From an uncultured Caryophanales bacterium (GTDB lineage Bacteria > Bacillota_I > Bacilli_A > Acholeplasmatales > Anaeroplasmataceae), in contig CAMOUK010000004.1 in the NCBI GenBank assembly GCA_946626535.1, forward strand, positions 1 through 58,145: a stretch of 58,145 nucleotides of DNA, read 5' to 3'. The notes beneath the pieces are model-generated. The model did not search any database, had not been told where the DNA came from, and saw nothing but the letters and a program-made list of their open reading frames with translations. Every line of letters starts with the position of its first letter. The stretch's first letter is position 1. Shown in pieces: positions 1 through 7,757 of the stretch. The position numbers and the translations under genes were made by a program.

Positions 1-1290
1 GGTACAACAAATACAGGTACTATCGATCCTTTAGATGAAATAGGCGATGTTGCTAAAAAATATAATTTATGGTTCCATGTAGATGGTGCCTTTGGTGCTT
101 CATCTTTAATATCAAATACTCATAGATTAGAATCAAAGGGTATTGAAAAATCAGATTCTTTAACTTGGGATACTCATAAATGGTTGATGCAAACATATTC
201 ATGCTCAACTTTAATTGTTAAGGATAAGAAGACATTAGTTGCTGCCTTTGTTGAGCATCCTGAATATTTAGATGATATCACATCAACAGATCATTTAGAT
301 GGCTGGGATAAGGGACCTGAAATGAGTAAGCCTAATAGAGCTATAAAGCTATGGTTTACTATTCAAGCTACTGGAACAAAGCTATTAGAAGAGATGGTTG
401 ATTATTCATTTGATAATGCTTATTTAGTTGAAAGTGAGCTTAAAAAACTAGAAAATTGGGAAATAGTATCTAAACCATCTTGTGGTGTTATTAATTTTAG
501 ATATGTACCAAAGGGCTTATCAGATGATGAAATAAATCAATTAAATCTAGATATATCAAATGGTATTAATAATAGTGGATATGCCTATATAGTAACAACT
601 ACCCTTAAGGGTAAGAAGAGCCTTCGTATGTGTATGATTAATGCTAATTCTACAGAAGAGGATATCATAAATACTATCTATTCATTAAATCAAATAGCTA
701 TTAAGCTATCTAATAAGGTATATATTAAGGATGTTAAAATATATAAGGAAAATGAAATGGTTGATGTCCTACATACCAAATATAAGATTATTAAGCTACT
801 TGGTCATGGTAAGGGTGGCTATTCATATTTAGTACATGATGAAAATAATAAGCCTTTTGTTTTAAAACAAATTCATCATGAGCCTTGTGATTATTATAAT
901 TTTGGTAATAAGATAGAGGCAGAACAAAATGATTATAATATCTTAAAAAAAGCTGGAATTAGAGTTCCAAATATGATTTCTATCGATAAGAAAAAAGAAA
1001 TTGTAATAAAGGATTATATAGATGGTAATACTATCTTTGAATTAATTAAAGATAAAAAATCAGTTGATATCTATTTAGATCAAATAAAAGAAATGGCCTC
1101 TAAAGCTAAATTAGAAGGTATCAATATAGATTATTTCCCTACAAATTTTGTTGTCCAAGATGAATTATTGTGGTATATTGATTTTGAATGCAACGATTAT
1201 ATGGAACAATGGAATTTCGATAATTGGGGCATTAAGTATTGGTCTTGGACTAAAGAATTTAAGGACTATTTAAATAAAATAGAAAAATAA
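1..1290 (+). CDS. PLP-dependent group II decarboxylase fused to a C-terminal kinase-like domain (5' partial)
   Basis: The frame is open from the first base, so the gene starts outside the window; 429 residues are visible. The first ~240 visible residues are the end of a pyridoxal-phosphate group II decarboxylase: HVDGAFGA around residue 28 supplies the PLP-binding Asp, and DTHKW around residue 60 contains the Schiff-base Lys. This family decarboxylates glutamate, aromatic amino acids or related substrates; the substrate cannot be told. From about residue 262 the chain becomes kinase-like: a Gly-rich loop (LGHGKGG, ~268-274), an ATP-binding Lys in FVLK (~289), a catalytic-loop-like IDYFPTN (~376-382) and a metal-binding-like IDFE (~393-396), as in Bud32/aminoglycoside-kinase folds. 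No stop or frameshift separates the parts, so this is a true fusion. msrA follows after 9 bases. The decarboxylase call is firm; the kinase call rests on motifs. Confidence 0.82.
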   Translation, partial: GTTNTGTIDPLDEIGDVAKKYNLWFHVDGAFGASSLISNTHRLESKGIEKSDSLTWDTHKWLMQTYSCSTLIVKDKKTLVAAFVEHPEYLDDITSTDHLDGWDKGPEMSKPNRAIKLWFTIQATGTKLLEEMVDYSFDNAYLVESELKKLENWEIVSKPSCGVINFRYVPKGLSDDEINQLNLDISNGINNSGYAYIVTTTLKGKKSLRMCMINANSTEEDIINTIYSLNQIAIKLSNKVYIKDVKIYKENEMVDVLHTKYKIIKLLGHGKGGYSYLVHDENNKPFVLKQIHHEPCDYYNFGNKIEAEQNDYNILKKAGIRVPNMISIDKKKEIVIKDYIDGNTIFELIKDKKSVDIYLDQIKEMASKAKLEGINIDYFPTNFVVQDELLWYIDFECNDYMEQWNFDNWGIKYWSWTKEFKDYLNKIEK

Positions 1291-1299
1291 GGTGATTAT

Positions 1300-1791
1300 A
1301 TGAAAAAAACTATTTATATCGCAGGAGGCTGCTTCTGGGGCGTTGAAATGTATTATAAGAAGCTTAAGGGCGTTATTAATACTGAAGTAGGCTACGCTAA
1401 TGGTGATATTAAAAATCCAACATATGAACAGGTTAAGCATCATGAGGCAACTCACGCAGAAACATTAAAACTAGAATACGATGATGAGGTTATATCTTTA
1501 GAAAAGATATTAGAACATTTCTTAAGATTTGTAGATCCATATTCTATAGATAAACAAGGCGAAGACTATGGACATCAATATAGAAGTGGTGTATATTATA
1601 TAGATGATAAGGAATATGATGTTATAAAAAATTATTTTGATTCTAATTTAGATAAGGGCTATAAAATTGAAATATTACCTTTAGATAATTTTTATAACGC
1701 AGAAGAATATCATCAAGATTATCTAGATAAAAATCCAACTGGATATTGTCATGTTAATTTAGGATTAATAAAGAAAAACGAAATGAAATAA
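1300..1791 (+). CDS. msrA: Peptide methionine sulfoxide reductase MsrA
   Basis: Reduces methionine-S-sulfoxide in proteins and free methionine in the cytoplasm, with electrons from thioredoxin. The N-terminal GGCFWG motif places the catalytic Cys at residue 11, and the HQYRSGVYY and AEEYHQDY segments are standard MsrA signatures. The length, 163 residues, is normal for the single-domain enzyme; there is no MsrB domain. The start follows the decarboxylase-kinase stop by 9 bases with AAGGTGAT as ribosome binding site, so the two are probably co-transcribed. A strong terminator lies just downstream. Confidence 0.96.
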   Translation: MKKTIYIAGGCFWGVEMYYKKLKGVINTEVGYANGDIKNPTYEQVKHHEATHAETLKLEYDDEVISLEKILEHFLRFVDPYSIDKQGEDYGHQYRSGVYYIDDKEYDVIKNYFDSNLDKGYKIEILPLDNFYNAEEYHQDYLDKNPTGYCHVNLGLIKKNEMK

Positions 1792-1801
1792 TTTAATATA
1801 G

Positions 1802-1835
1802 GGGGAATAATTAGTTTTTTTATTATTCCCCTTTT
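1802..1835 (+). terminator. Rho-independent terminator after msrA
   Basis: A 10-bp perfect stem (GGGGAATAAT at 1802-1811 with ATTATTCCCC at 1822-1831) is followed by TTTT. It ends the decarboxylase-msrA unit. Confidence 0.85.
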
Positions 1836-1888
1836 ATTTATAAAAAAACGAAACTATGCTATAAAAAAAAATAAGGTAGGTGTTAAAT

Positions 1889-2950
1889 ATGGTAAAATTT
1901 AAAAAAATATTATTAGCTTTTGCGTTATTATTATTATCAATTAGCTTATTTAGCTGTACAAAATCAAATGATTTTAAATTTGAATATTGGAACGATTGTC
2001 CATCGCTAAATACATTAAAGGAATACGTATCAGATGTTACAAATGAAAAATCAGCAAACTATATTCCTAAAAAAGATAGAATTGCAGTATTTGATATGGA
2101 TGGTACATTATGTGGAGAATTATTTCCAACCTATTTAGAATATTTACTTTGTGAATATAGATGCCTATATGATACAAAGTATGTTGCAGATCAAGATTTA
2201 AAGGATGTAGGTAATTTAATCTTAGAAGGTTCTCATGGTGATGGTACAGGCACATATCCAGATGATATGGCACTTATTCACGCAAATGCTCAAGCTAAGG
2301 CTTTTGCTGGAATGACATTAGTAGAATTTATGGATTATGTTGAAAAATTCTTAGATCGTCCTGCCGATGGCTTTAAGAATATGAAATATTCAGAATCTTT
2401 TTATTTGCCAATGAAAGAAGTAGTATCATACTTACAACAAAATGATTTTATCACCTATATTGTAAGTGGATCAGATAGATTTATCTGTAGAGCTTTTGCC
2501 TGTAAAGAGCTAAATATTCCATTTGAACAGGTTATTGGAATGGATGTTTATTTAGAGGCTACAAATCAAGGAACAACTGATAGCTTAGACTATCAATATC
2601 AATCAAGTGATAAGCTAGTTAGAACTGATAAATTATTAATTAAGAATTTAAAGAATAATAAGGTTGTTAATATCGCAAAGGAAATTGGTAGACAGCCAGT
2701 ACTTTCATTTGGTAATTCAAGTGGTGATTCAAGTATGCATATGTATACTATTACAGATAATAAATATAAGAGTGCAGCATTCATGCTGATAGCTGATGAT
2801 GAGAAAAGAGATTATGGTAATACTACTAAGAATACTGAATTAGGTAAGAAGTGGAAGAAAAATGGCTTTAATGTTATATCTATGAAGGAAGATTTTAAGA
2901 CTATTTATGGATATAATGTTGAAAAGACAAAATTAAAATATACATTCTAA
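1889..2950 (+). CDS. Exported HAD-superfamily phosphatase lipoprotein
   Basis: Predicted lipoprotein of 353 residues: Lys-rich start, hydrophobic core and a lipobox-like LFSC with the modified Cys at residue 23. After it comes a haloacid-dehalogenase phosphatase: FDMDGT (nucleophile Asp ~69, acid/base Asp ~71), a motif II Ser in YIVSGSD, and an acidic motif in SFGNSSGDSSMH. The arrangement resembles phosphorylcholine or phosphoserine phosphatases, so an extracellular phosphomonoesterase is likely; the substrate is unknown. ATG 1889 is preferred because AGGTAGG lies 8 bases upstream; a GTG at 1880 overlaps that site. It stands alone between terminators. Confidence 0.85.
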   Translation: MVKFKKILLAFALLLLSISLFSCTKSNDFKFEYWNDCPSLNTLKEYVSDVTNEKSANYIPKKDRIAVFDMDGTLCGELFPTYLEYLLCEYRCLYDTKYVADQDLKDVGNLILEGSHGDGTGTYPDDMALIHANAQAKAFAGMTLVEFMDYVEKFLDRPADGFKNMKYSESFYLPMKEVVSYLQQNDFITYIVSGSDRFICRAFACKELNIPFEQVIGMDVYLEATNQGTTDSLDYQYQSSDKLVRTDKLLIKNLKNNKVVNIAKEIGRQPVLSFGNSSGDSSMHMYTITDNKYKSAAFMLIADDEKRDYGNTTKNTELGKKWKKNGFNVISMKEDFKTIYGYNVEKTKLKYTF

Positions 2951-2976
2951 AGAGGAAAGAATTTTCCTCTTTTCAG
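2949..2976 (+). terminator. Terminator-like hairpin after the HAD lipoprotein gene
   Basis: AAAGAGGAAA (2949-2958) pairs with TTTCCTCTTT (2963-2972) around a 4-base loop. Only four U residues follow, so termination may rely on the next hairpins. Confidence 0.6.
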
Positions 2977-3012
2977 ACTGTTGACAAACTCAGTTGAGTA
3001 TTCAACAGTCTG
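2974..3012. repeat. Long inverted repeat (39-nt hairpin)
   Basis: CAGACTGTTGA (2974-2984) pairs perfectly with TCAACAGTCTG (3002-3012), 11 bp, and the interior can form a further ACTC/GAGT stem. It sits between two terminator hairpins and has no U-tract of its own. It may be an mRNA 3' stabiliser or a relic of a mobile or repetitive element. Confidence 0.7.
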
Positions 3013-3037
3013 AAAGATGCTTAATGCATCTTTTTTT
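3013..3037 (+). terminator. Rho-independent terminator
   Basis: AAAGATGC (3013-3020) pairs with GCATCTTT (3026-3033), followed by seven T residues. The base of the stem is the same as in the terminator at 3243. Confidence 0.85.
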
Positions 3038-3082
3038 GCATATTATAAAATAATTGAAAATATCATAAAAGAGGTGATTTTT

Positions 3083-3181
3083 ATGATTATAGTTACGAAT
3101 TTTAAAAAAGAATTTATAAAGCCTATAAGAAAAGAAGACGTTATTGGCATGTTTACAACCTTATTTTTTAGAAAATATTAG
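3083..3181 (+). pseudogene. Relic of an ABC transporter ATPase gene (first 32 codons)
   Basis: AAAGAGGTGAT precedes an ATG that opens a 32-residue frame ending at TAG 3179-3181. The peptide begins MIIVTNFKKEF and ends TTLFFRKY. That pattern is the N-terminus of COG4586-type ABC ATPases (MIxVxNLxKxF...LKSLFxRxY), but the frame stops long before the Walker A motif. Nothing downstream to 3240 continues the protein in any frame I could read. The 5' end with its ribosome binding site was kept and the body lost. The rest of the 394-base gene-free stretch (2951-3344) holds only hairpins. Confidence 0.55.
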
Positions 3182-3242
3182 TCAACAGGTAGTTAATATT
3201 TAAATATATTTAAAAAATTCAAAAATTTGCGATTATTTTTGT

Positions 3243-3280
3243 AAAGATGCGAAAACGCTTTCGCATCTTTATGTTTTTTT
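3243..3280 (+). terminator. Strong 12-bp terminator hairpin upstream of the EAL gene
   Basis: AAAGATGCGAAA (3243-3254) pairs perfectly with TTTCGCATCTTT (3259-3270) around ACGC, followed by ATGTTTTTTT. It closes the decayed ABC locus. The core GAAAACGCTTTC also looks like a cre site, but the perfect hairpin and T-run argue for a terminator. Confidence 0.85.
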
Positions 3281-3344
3281 GTTGTAATTTTACAATTTAT
3301 ATAATAAAATGTATTTGGTAGATATTATTCGTAAGGAGAAAAAT

Positions 3345-5273
3345 ATGAATATATTATTACAAATTGCTGGTCTTTTTGTTATGATAGTCATTTTTATTTT
3401 CTATTTTAATGACAGAAAAGCAGCTGTAAAATCTAATAAAATATTTATATATCAGGGAATCGCTATTTGTGTTTCCATATTTTTAGATATTACCTCAATA
3501 ATATCTTTTAATATACCTGGTTGGACATATTCGTTTTTGTCATACGCAACAGGAAGGCTATATTTAGTTTCTGTTTTAGTTGTTGTATGCTGCGGATTTT
3601 TATATGTTATATATGACACTAAGTATTCTAGAAAAAGGATAAATGTTTTTAAGATTATTTCATTTAGTGTTTTAGGGGTAGCTTCAATTTTAGTTTTAGT
3701 ATTACCTATAAATATAGTATATGATCCAAATGGCTTAAATGACTATACTGAGGGCTGGCCAATTATATTAACATATGCCTTTACAGGTGTTTATATGATT
3801 GCCACTATAAGCGTTGCGATTTTTAAAAGAAAACAAATGTATCGAAAAAGATTTATCGGTGTATGTATTTTCTTAAGCTTATGGGTATTTGGTGCGGCAA
3901 TTCAAGGTATTGTTAATTACGCATTTGGTGATTTAGGTGTTATTATCTTATCTGTTTCATTTGCTGAAAGCTTAGGCTCACTAGTTATCTATATCATGCT
4001 AGAAAACCCTGCATGGAACCTTGATAGAGTAACAGGAGCCTTAACTCAAAGAGCTTTTGAGGAATTTATAGATGATTGCTATTATAAAAATACTCCAGTT
4101 GAGCTTTTATTAATTGATTATGATACTGCTATCGCATCATCGCTTACAGATTACAATAAATTTTCTAAATCTATTACAGAAACTATTAAAAATATTGGTG
4201 TGAAGAAGATATTTAAAAATGATAAGGAAAAATTTATTGTAGTTAGAAATATGTCAGGTAATGATGATTTATATGGTAAGGTCAATCAATTAAAGGAAAT
4301 TATTTACAGAACGAATAATATTAAATCTGAAATACCTTTTAGGGTAATGTATTTTAACAATATATCATTATTTTATAGTAAAGAAGATTTAATGGATGCA
4401 ATTAATTATCTAACTGATAAAAAATCTTTTGAAAAGGAAATTATCTTTGTAAATAACGATTTAGCTGATAAAATTCACCAAAAATTCATTATGGAAAAGA
4501 AATGTGATATCGCATTTAATGATAGAAGAGTTGAAATATTCTTACAGCCAATTTATTCAACACATGAAAGAAAATTTACTTGTGCAGAAGCACTAGTAAG
4601 ATTAAAGGATGATGAAGGTAATTTAATTTATCCAACGGATTTCATCGAGGATATGGAAAAGGATGGAAGAATAGTTGAGCTAGGCAAGATGGTATTTGAG
4701 GATGTATGTAAATTCATCAGCTCAAATAATATGAAGGAGCTAGGTTTAGAATATATAGAAGTAAATTTATCTACGATTCAGTGTATGCAGGATAATTTAG
4801 CATCAAGCTACATAGCTATAATGGAAAAATATAAGGTTAATCCAAAATTTATTAATTTAGAAATTACTGAAACTGCTAAATCAACTAGAATTACATTATT
4901 AAGGAATATGCAAATTTTAAAGGATTATGGTATCACATTCTCACTTGATGATTTTGGTACTGGTAATTCTAACTTAAATTACATTGTTGAAATGCCTGTT
5001 GATATCGTTAAATTCGATAAGGGCATGGTTGATTCATATTTTGATAATAAGATAGCCTCATATGTCTTAAATTCATCAATTAATATGATTAAGGGCTTAG
5101 GTCAAAAGATTGTTTTTGAAGGTATAGAAAAAGAAGAACAGGTCAATATGATAAAGGATATGGATGTTGATTATGTTCAAGGCTTCTATTATTCAGAGCC
5201 AGTTGATAAGAAAGCATTTATTGATTTCTTAAAGTTAAATAATAAGAATTTAGGTTCTACTAATATACAATAA
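3345..5273 (+). CDS. Membrane-anchored EAL-domain c-di-GMP phosphodiesterase with a degenerate GGDEF domain
   Basis: 642 residues. The first ~220 form about seven hydrophobic segments, a membrane sensor. A GGDEF-like region follows (it begins LDRVTGALTQRAF, like the DxLTGLxNRR opening), but no GG(D/E)EF active-site loop is present, so it should not make c-di-GMP. The C-terminal ~250 residues are an EAL domain with its key motifs: AEALVRL, NLS, EITET, DDFGTG, KFDKGM, EGIE and QGFYYSEP. It should hydrolyse c-di-GMP. ATG 3345 is chosen over ATG 3309 because AAGGAG lies 6 bases upstream. It is a single-gene unit with a convergent neighbour. The membrane signal it senses is unknown. Confidence 0.9.
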   Translation: MNILLQIAGLFVMIVIFIFYFNDRKAAVKSNKIFIYQGIAICVSIFLDITSIISFNIPGWTYSFLSYATGRLYLVSVLVVVCCGFLYVIYDTKYSRKRINVFKIISFSVLGVASILVLVLPINIVYDPNGLNDYTEGWPIILTYAFTGVYMIATISVAIFKRKQMYRKRFIGVCIFLSLWVFGAAIQGIVNYAFGDLGVIILSVSFAESLGSLVIYIMLENPAWNLDRVTGALTQRAFEEFIDDCYYKNTPVELLLIDYDTAIASSLTDYNKFSKSITETIKNIGVKKIFKNDKEKFIVVRNMSGNDDLYGKVNQLKEIIYRTNNIKSEIPFRVMYFNNISLFYSKEDLMDAINYLTDKKSFEKEIIFVNNDLADKIHQKFIMEKKCDIAFNDRRVEIFLQPIYSTHERKFTCAEALVRLKDDEGNLIYPTDFIEDMEKDGRIVELGKMVFEDVCKFISSNNMKELGLEYIEVNLSTIQCMQDNLASSYIAIMEKYKVNPKFINLEITETAKSTRITLLRNMQILKDYGITFSLDDFGTGNSNLNYIVEMPVDIVKFDKGMVDSYFDNKIASYVLNSSINMIKGLGQKIVFEGIEKEEQVNMIKDMDVDYVQGFYYSEPVDKKAFIDFLKLNNKNLGSTNIQ

Positions 5274-5274
5274 A

Positions 5275-5304
5275 AAAGGGTGAAGAAATTTTCTTCACCT
5301 TTTA
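5275..5304. terminator. Shared bidirectional terminator
   Basis: AAAAAGGGTGAAGAAA pairs with TTTTCTTCACCTTTT across 5275-5303, flanked by A and T runs on the two sides. It serves both the EAL gene (plus) and the channel gene (minus). Confidence 0.8.
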
Positions 5305-7131
5305 ATATTTTATATAAATTAATGAATCCTCTGAATTTAAAACTATCTTTTCTTCTCTATCGAGGTTTTCAGGAAGATAAGTAATGAGGCCATCCTTTAT
5401 TAATCCTATTAGCATACACTGCTTTTTAAAGCTATAGTAGAAGGAATTAATTAATTCAGCTCTTGATGAAAATTCTAGATTTTGTTTTAGATTTAAAATC
5501 TTAGATACCTTTGATACCTTAATATCAAATACATCTCCACCTGATTCGGTATCAGCCTTTAAGAAGGAATCAAAGAACTTCTTAGAATCCTTATTTAAAG
5601 CTAGCTGAGTAATTAGTAAGCTCATTATTCTATTACTTATAATGGCATTTTTAATATTGAAGTCTTTAATACTATTTAGATTTCTAGAATCTAATAGCTC
5701 TGTAATAAGTGGTAAATCCTTTTTATTAGGGAAGGCTGATTGTAAGGCTATAAGTGTAATAAATACATTAGCATCATATGATTCATCTGATACTAAATCA
5801 TCTGATAGAATAAGTACCTTTTTAATTCCATCAGTATTTTTAATATCTTCAATTAGCTTTTCAGTTTCATTTTTATGATATTCTAATACTTGGAAATTTG
5901 CCTTATAGAAGCTACTTGATAGCTTTAGATTTTCTACAATAAATCTTTGTTTTTTATTATTGCCTATAACAAATACTGTAAAATCGTCGTTTATTATTTC
6001 TTCCTTAGTCTTTAGTAGCCTATCAGTTTGATAAGGCTTTTCTCTTTTTATAAAGGCATTTTTTTCACATCTAGTAAATACGAATAACTTATTATATTTA
6101 ATAATAGGAATGGCTTGATTATAATTTTTTAAATAATCTTCAATATCTAAAGGTTCTCTTGAATGGAATTCATCACCTTCATATGATAGTAAATCAAAAT
6201 ATACTGTAGCCATGATTGGATTAATAATTGTTTGGGCAATTATTTGTCCAATTTTTTTATTGAATGAAACAGGAATAATTGTTTTATCCTTTAAATTTTT
6301 AACAGTAGAAGATAAATCTTCCATCTTTTCAACTGTCTCTTCAGCATCAGTTTCAACTACGATATTAACTCCATTTTTTAAATTGAAATTACCTAAGGCT
6401 AGTAAAATCTTTAGTGATAAAAGATCAGCATTTGAAATGTTATCATCATCCCCACGCTTCATATTATCATTTGACATGATACATATTGAGCTGGCTTTAT
6501 CAATTGAAATATCCTCTAAATTTCCTCTTAGAAGAGGGGATGCTTCCTTGATGATTAATTTAGCCTTTGCCTTTCCTGTTGAACCATAAGTAGCTATTAC
6601 AGATTGTAATTCAGTTTCAATAAAATCTTTAGTGTAATTAGATAATATTAATATGTTATGATTAAAACCTTTACACATAAGATTATAGATGATATCTGGA
6701 ACCTTATTATTATAATTTAATATAACAAAATGATTCTCGATATCTATCTTACCTTTGGCGTGTGATTTTTTGTCGATATAGGCCTTAACAGCAGTAGTGA
6801 CTGTAGCGATAATGATACCAGAAAATAGTACCATACCAGTAGCAATTACTATGATTGCAAGAACCATAATTTCTAGATCATCTTTAATATTATATTCATT
6901 TATTGAATTTACAGAAATCATCCATTTAAAAGCACTAACAAAGGCTTCAAAAAAGTTGTGGTCAAAATGCTTACCGGAAGTATCTAATCTTAAGGCAATA
7001 ATGGCAGCCACAACTAACACAGTTAAATTGACAATTAATAATTTTATTATGGTTACCAATAAAGGTTTTTGATAGGTACTTAAGGTTGTTTTCGACTTTA
7101 TTTTCAAAAAGATTGATTTTAATTTTTTCAT
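5302..7131 (-). CDS. CASTOR/POLLUX-like ion channel protein with RCK/TrkA-N regions
   Basis: 609 residues. Two hydrophobic segments (about 25-47 and 87-115) flank a stretch with a possible pore helix (FVSAFKWMISV). A linker and the signature GKIDIENHFVILNYN then lead into Rossmann-like RCK/TrkA-N modules (about 130-300 and 375-520) and a TrkA-C-like tail. This is the architecture of bacterial CASTOR/POLLUX (Sym8) relatives, probably tetrameric ligand-gated cation channels. Start: AAGGATGTGAT lies about 9 bases upstream of ATG 7131 on the minus strand. It is a lone gene that converges on the EAL gene. Ion selectivity cannot be read from the sequence; a TrkA-like potassium uptake protein is the alternative. 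Confidence 0.72.
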   Translation of the reverse strand: MKKLKSIFLKIKSKTTLSTYQKPLLVTIIKLLIVNLTVLVVAAIIALRLDTSGKHFDHNFFEAFVSAFKWMISVNSINEYNIKDDLEIMVLAIIVIATGMVLFSGIIIATVTTAVKAYIDKKSHAKGKIDIENHFVILNYNNKVPDIIYNLMCKGFNHNILILSNYTKDFIETELQSVIATYGSTGKAKAKLIIKEASPLLRGNLEDISIDKASSICIMSNDNMKRGDDDNISNADLLSLKILLALGNFNLKNGVNIVVETDAEETVEKMEDLSSTVKNLKDKTIIPVSFNKKIGQIIAQTIINPIMATVYFDLLSYEGDEFHSREPLDIEDYLKNYNQAIPIIKYNKLFVFTRCEKNAFIKREKPYQTDRLLKTKEEIINDDFTVFVIGNNKKQRFIVENLKLSSSFYKANFQVLEYHKNETEKLIEDIKNTDGIKKVLILSDDLVSDESYDANVFITLIALQSAFPNKKDLPLITELLDSRNLNSIKDFNIKNAIISNRIMSLLITQLALNKDSKKFFDSFLKADTESGGDVFDIKVSKVSKILNLKQNLEFSSRAELINSFYYSFKKQCMLIGLIKDGLITYLPENLDREEKIVLNSEDSLIYIKY

Positions 7132-7318
7132 ACTAAAATATCACATCCTTAAAACTTATTAAAATATATAAGAATAAACTCTAAAAATATGATATCACAA
7201 CTTGATATAATTTACAAAATAATATGGGGTTTTTACGAGAAAATGGGTATATTTGGATGCGAGAGAAGAAGTAGAAGAAGAGGCTAAAAATAATTTTTAA
7301 TTTTTTTTAAAAAAGTAC

Positions 7319-7346
7319 TTGCAATAGTTTTAATTTGTGTTATAAT
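7319..7346 (+). promoter_or_regulatory. Sigma-A promoter of the 64-residue protein gene
   Basis: TTGCAA (7319-7324), 16-base spacer, TATAAT (7341-7346). The preceding 180 bases (7132-7318) are AT-rich with no gene seen. Confidence 0.75.
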
Positions 7347-7424
7347 AATGACAAAGAAACAAAATAAAATTTATAAAATAAATTTTAAAATTTTAGATAG
7401 AAGACATTAAGAAAGGAGAAAATC

Positions 7425-7619
7425 ATGGTTAATTTATACGATTGTGTTAAGCTAGCAAACTCAGTCGAGGGTTTCGCAAGAGGTACTTATGGTGTTGTTC
7501 TATATTGCTACAACAATGAGAATGATGACTGCGATGTACAACTAGTAGACGAAGAAAAAAGAACTTGTTATTGCGTAACTTGCAGTAGATCTAACTTGCT
7601 TAGTGTTGAAAAGTTTTAA
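7425..7619 (+). CDS. Small cysteine-containing protein, DUF4926-like
   Basis: 64 residues with AAGAAAGGAG as a strong ribosome binding site. The pattern LYDCVKLANS...GTYGVVLYCY...CDVQLVDEE resembles the small beta-barrel DUF4926 proteins (xYDxVxLxxx...GxxGxVxxxx...xxVExxD). It has six Cys (7, 28, 36, 48, 50, 53), three of them in a CYCVTC cluster, which is not usual for that family and suggests metal or redox binding. It has its own promoter and terminator, so it is a monocistronic and possibly abundant transcript. Function unknown. Confidence 0.8.
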   Translation: MVNLYDCVKLANSVEGFARGTYGVVLYCYNNENDDCDVQLVDEEKRTCYCVTCSRSNLLSVEKF

Positions 7620-7630
7620 GAGGGTTTGAA

Positions 7631-7655
7631 AGGAGCTAAAATGTAGCTCTTTTTC
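7631..7655 (+). terminator. Rho-independent terminator after the 64-residue gene
   Basis: AGGAGCTA (7631-7638) pairs with TAGCTCTT (7644-7651), followed by TTTTC. Confidence 0.8.
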
Positions 7656-7661
7656 TTTTGT

Positions 7662-7675
7662 CTAAAGCATTTTCA
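7662..7675 (+). promoter_or_regulatory. cre-like site upstream of the uronate operon promoter
   Basis: CTAAAGCATTTTCA matches the CcpA-box pattern TGWAARCGYTWNCA at 11 of 14 positions and ends four bases before the -35 box. The position would suit activation or repression by a LacI/CcpA-type regulator. The match is weak because the central CG is CA. Confidence 0.35.
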
Positions 7676-7679
7676 TTCG

Positions 7680-7708
7680 TTGACATTACTTGCAAATAAT
7701 TCTATAAT
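7680..7708 (+). promoter_or_regulatory. Near-consensus sigma-A promoter of the uronate operon
   Basis: TTGACA (7680-7685), 17-base spacer, TATAAT (7703-7708): both boxes are perfect. The predicted start near 7715 gives a leader of about 43 bases to kdgA. With so strong a core promoter, control is likely by repression. Confidence 0.88.
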
Positions 7709-7757
7709 AAAGTAAATGGGTTATTTTTGCCCGTTAAAGAAAAAAGAGGTAGAAAAA

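Noticed and set aside
2981..2986. TTGACA as a -35 box.
   Set aside because: It lies inside the paired arm of the hairpin, and no -10 box is at the right distance.
3251..3264. GAAAACGCTTTC as a cre site for the EAL gene.
   Set aside because: It is the centre of a perfect 12-bp hairpin with a T-run, so a terminator explains it better.
6212..6589. Plus-strand frames inside the channel gene and other long antisense frames.
   Set aside because: They lack ribosome binding sites and are shadows of strongly supported genes on the other strand.
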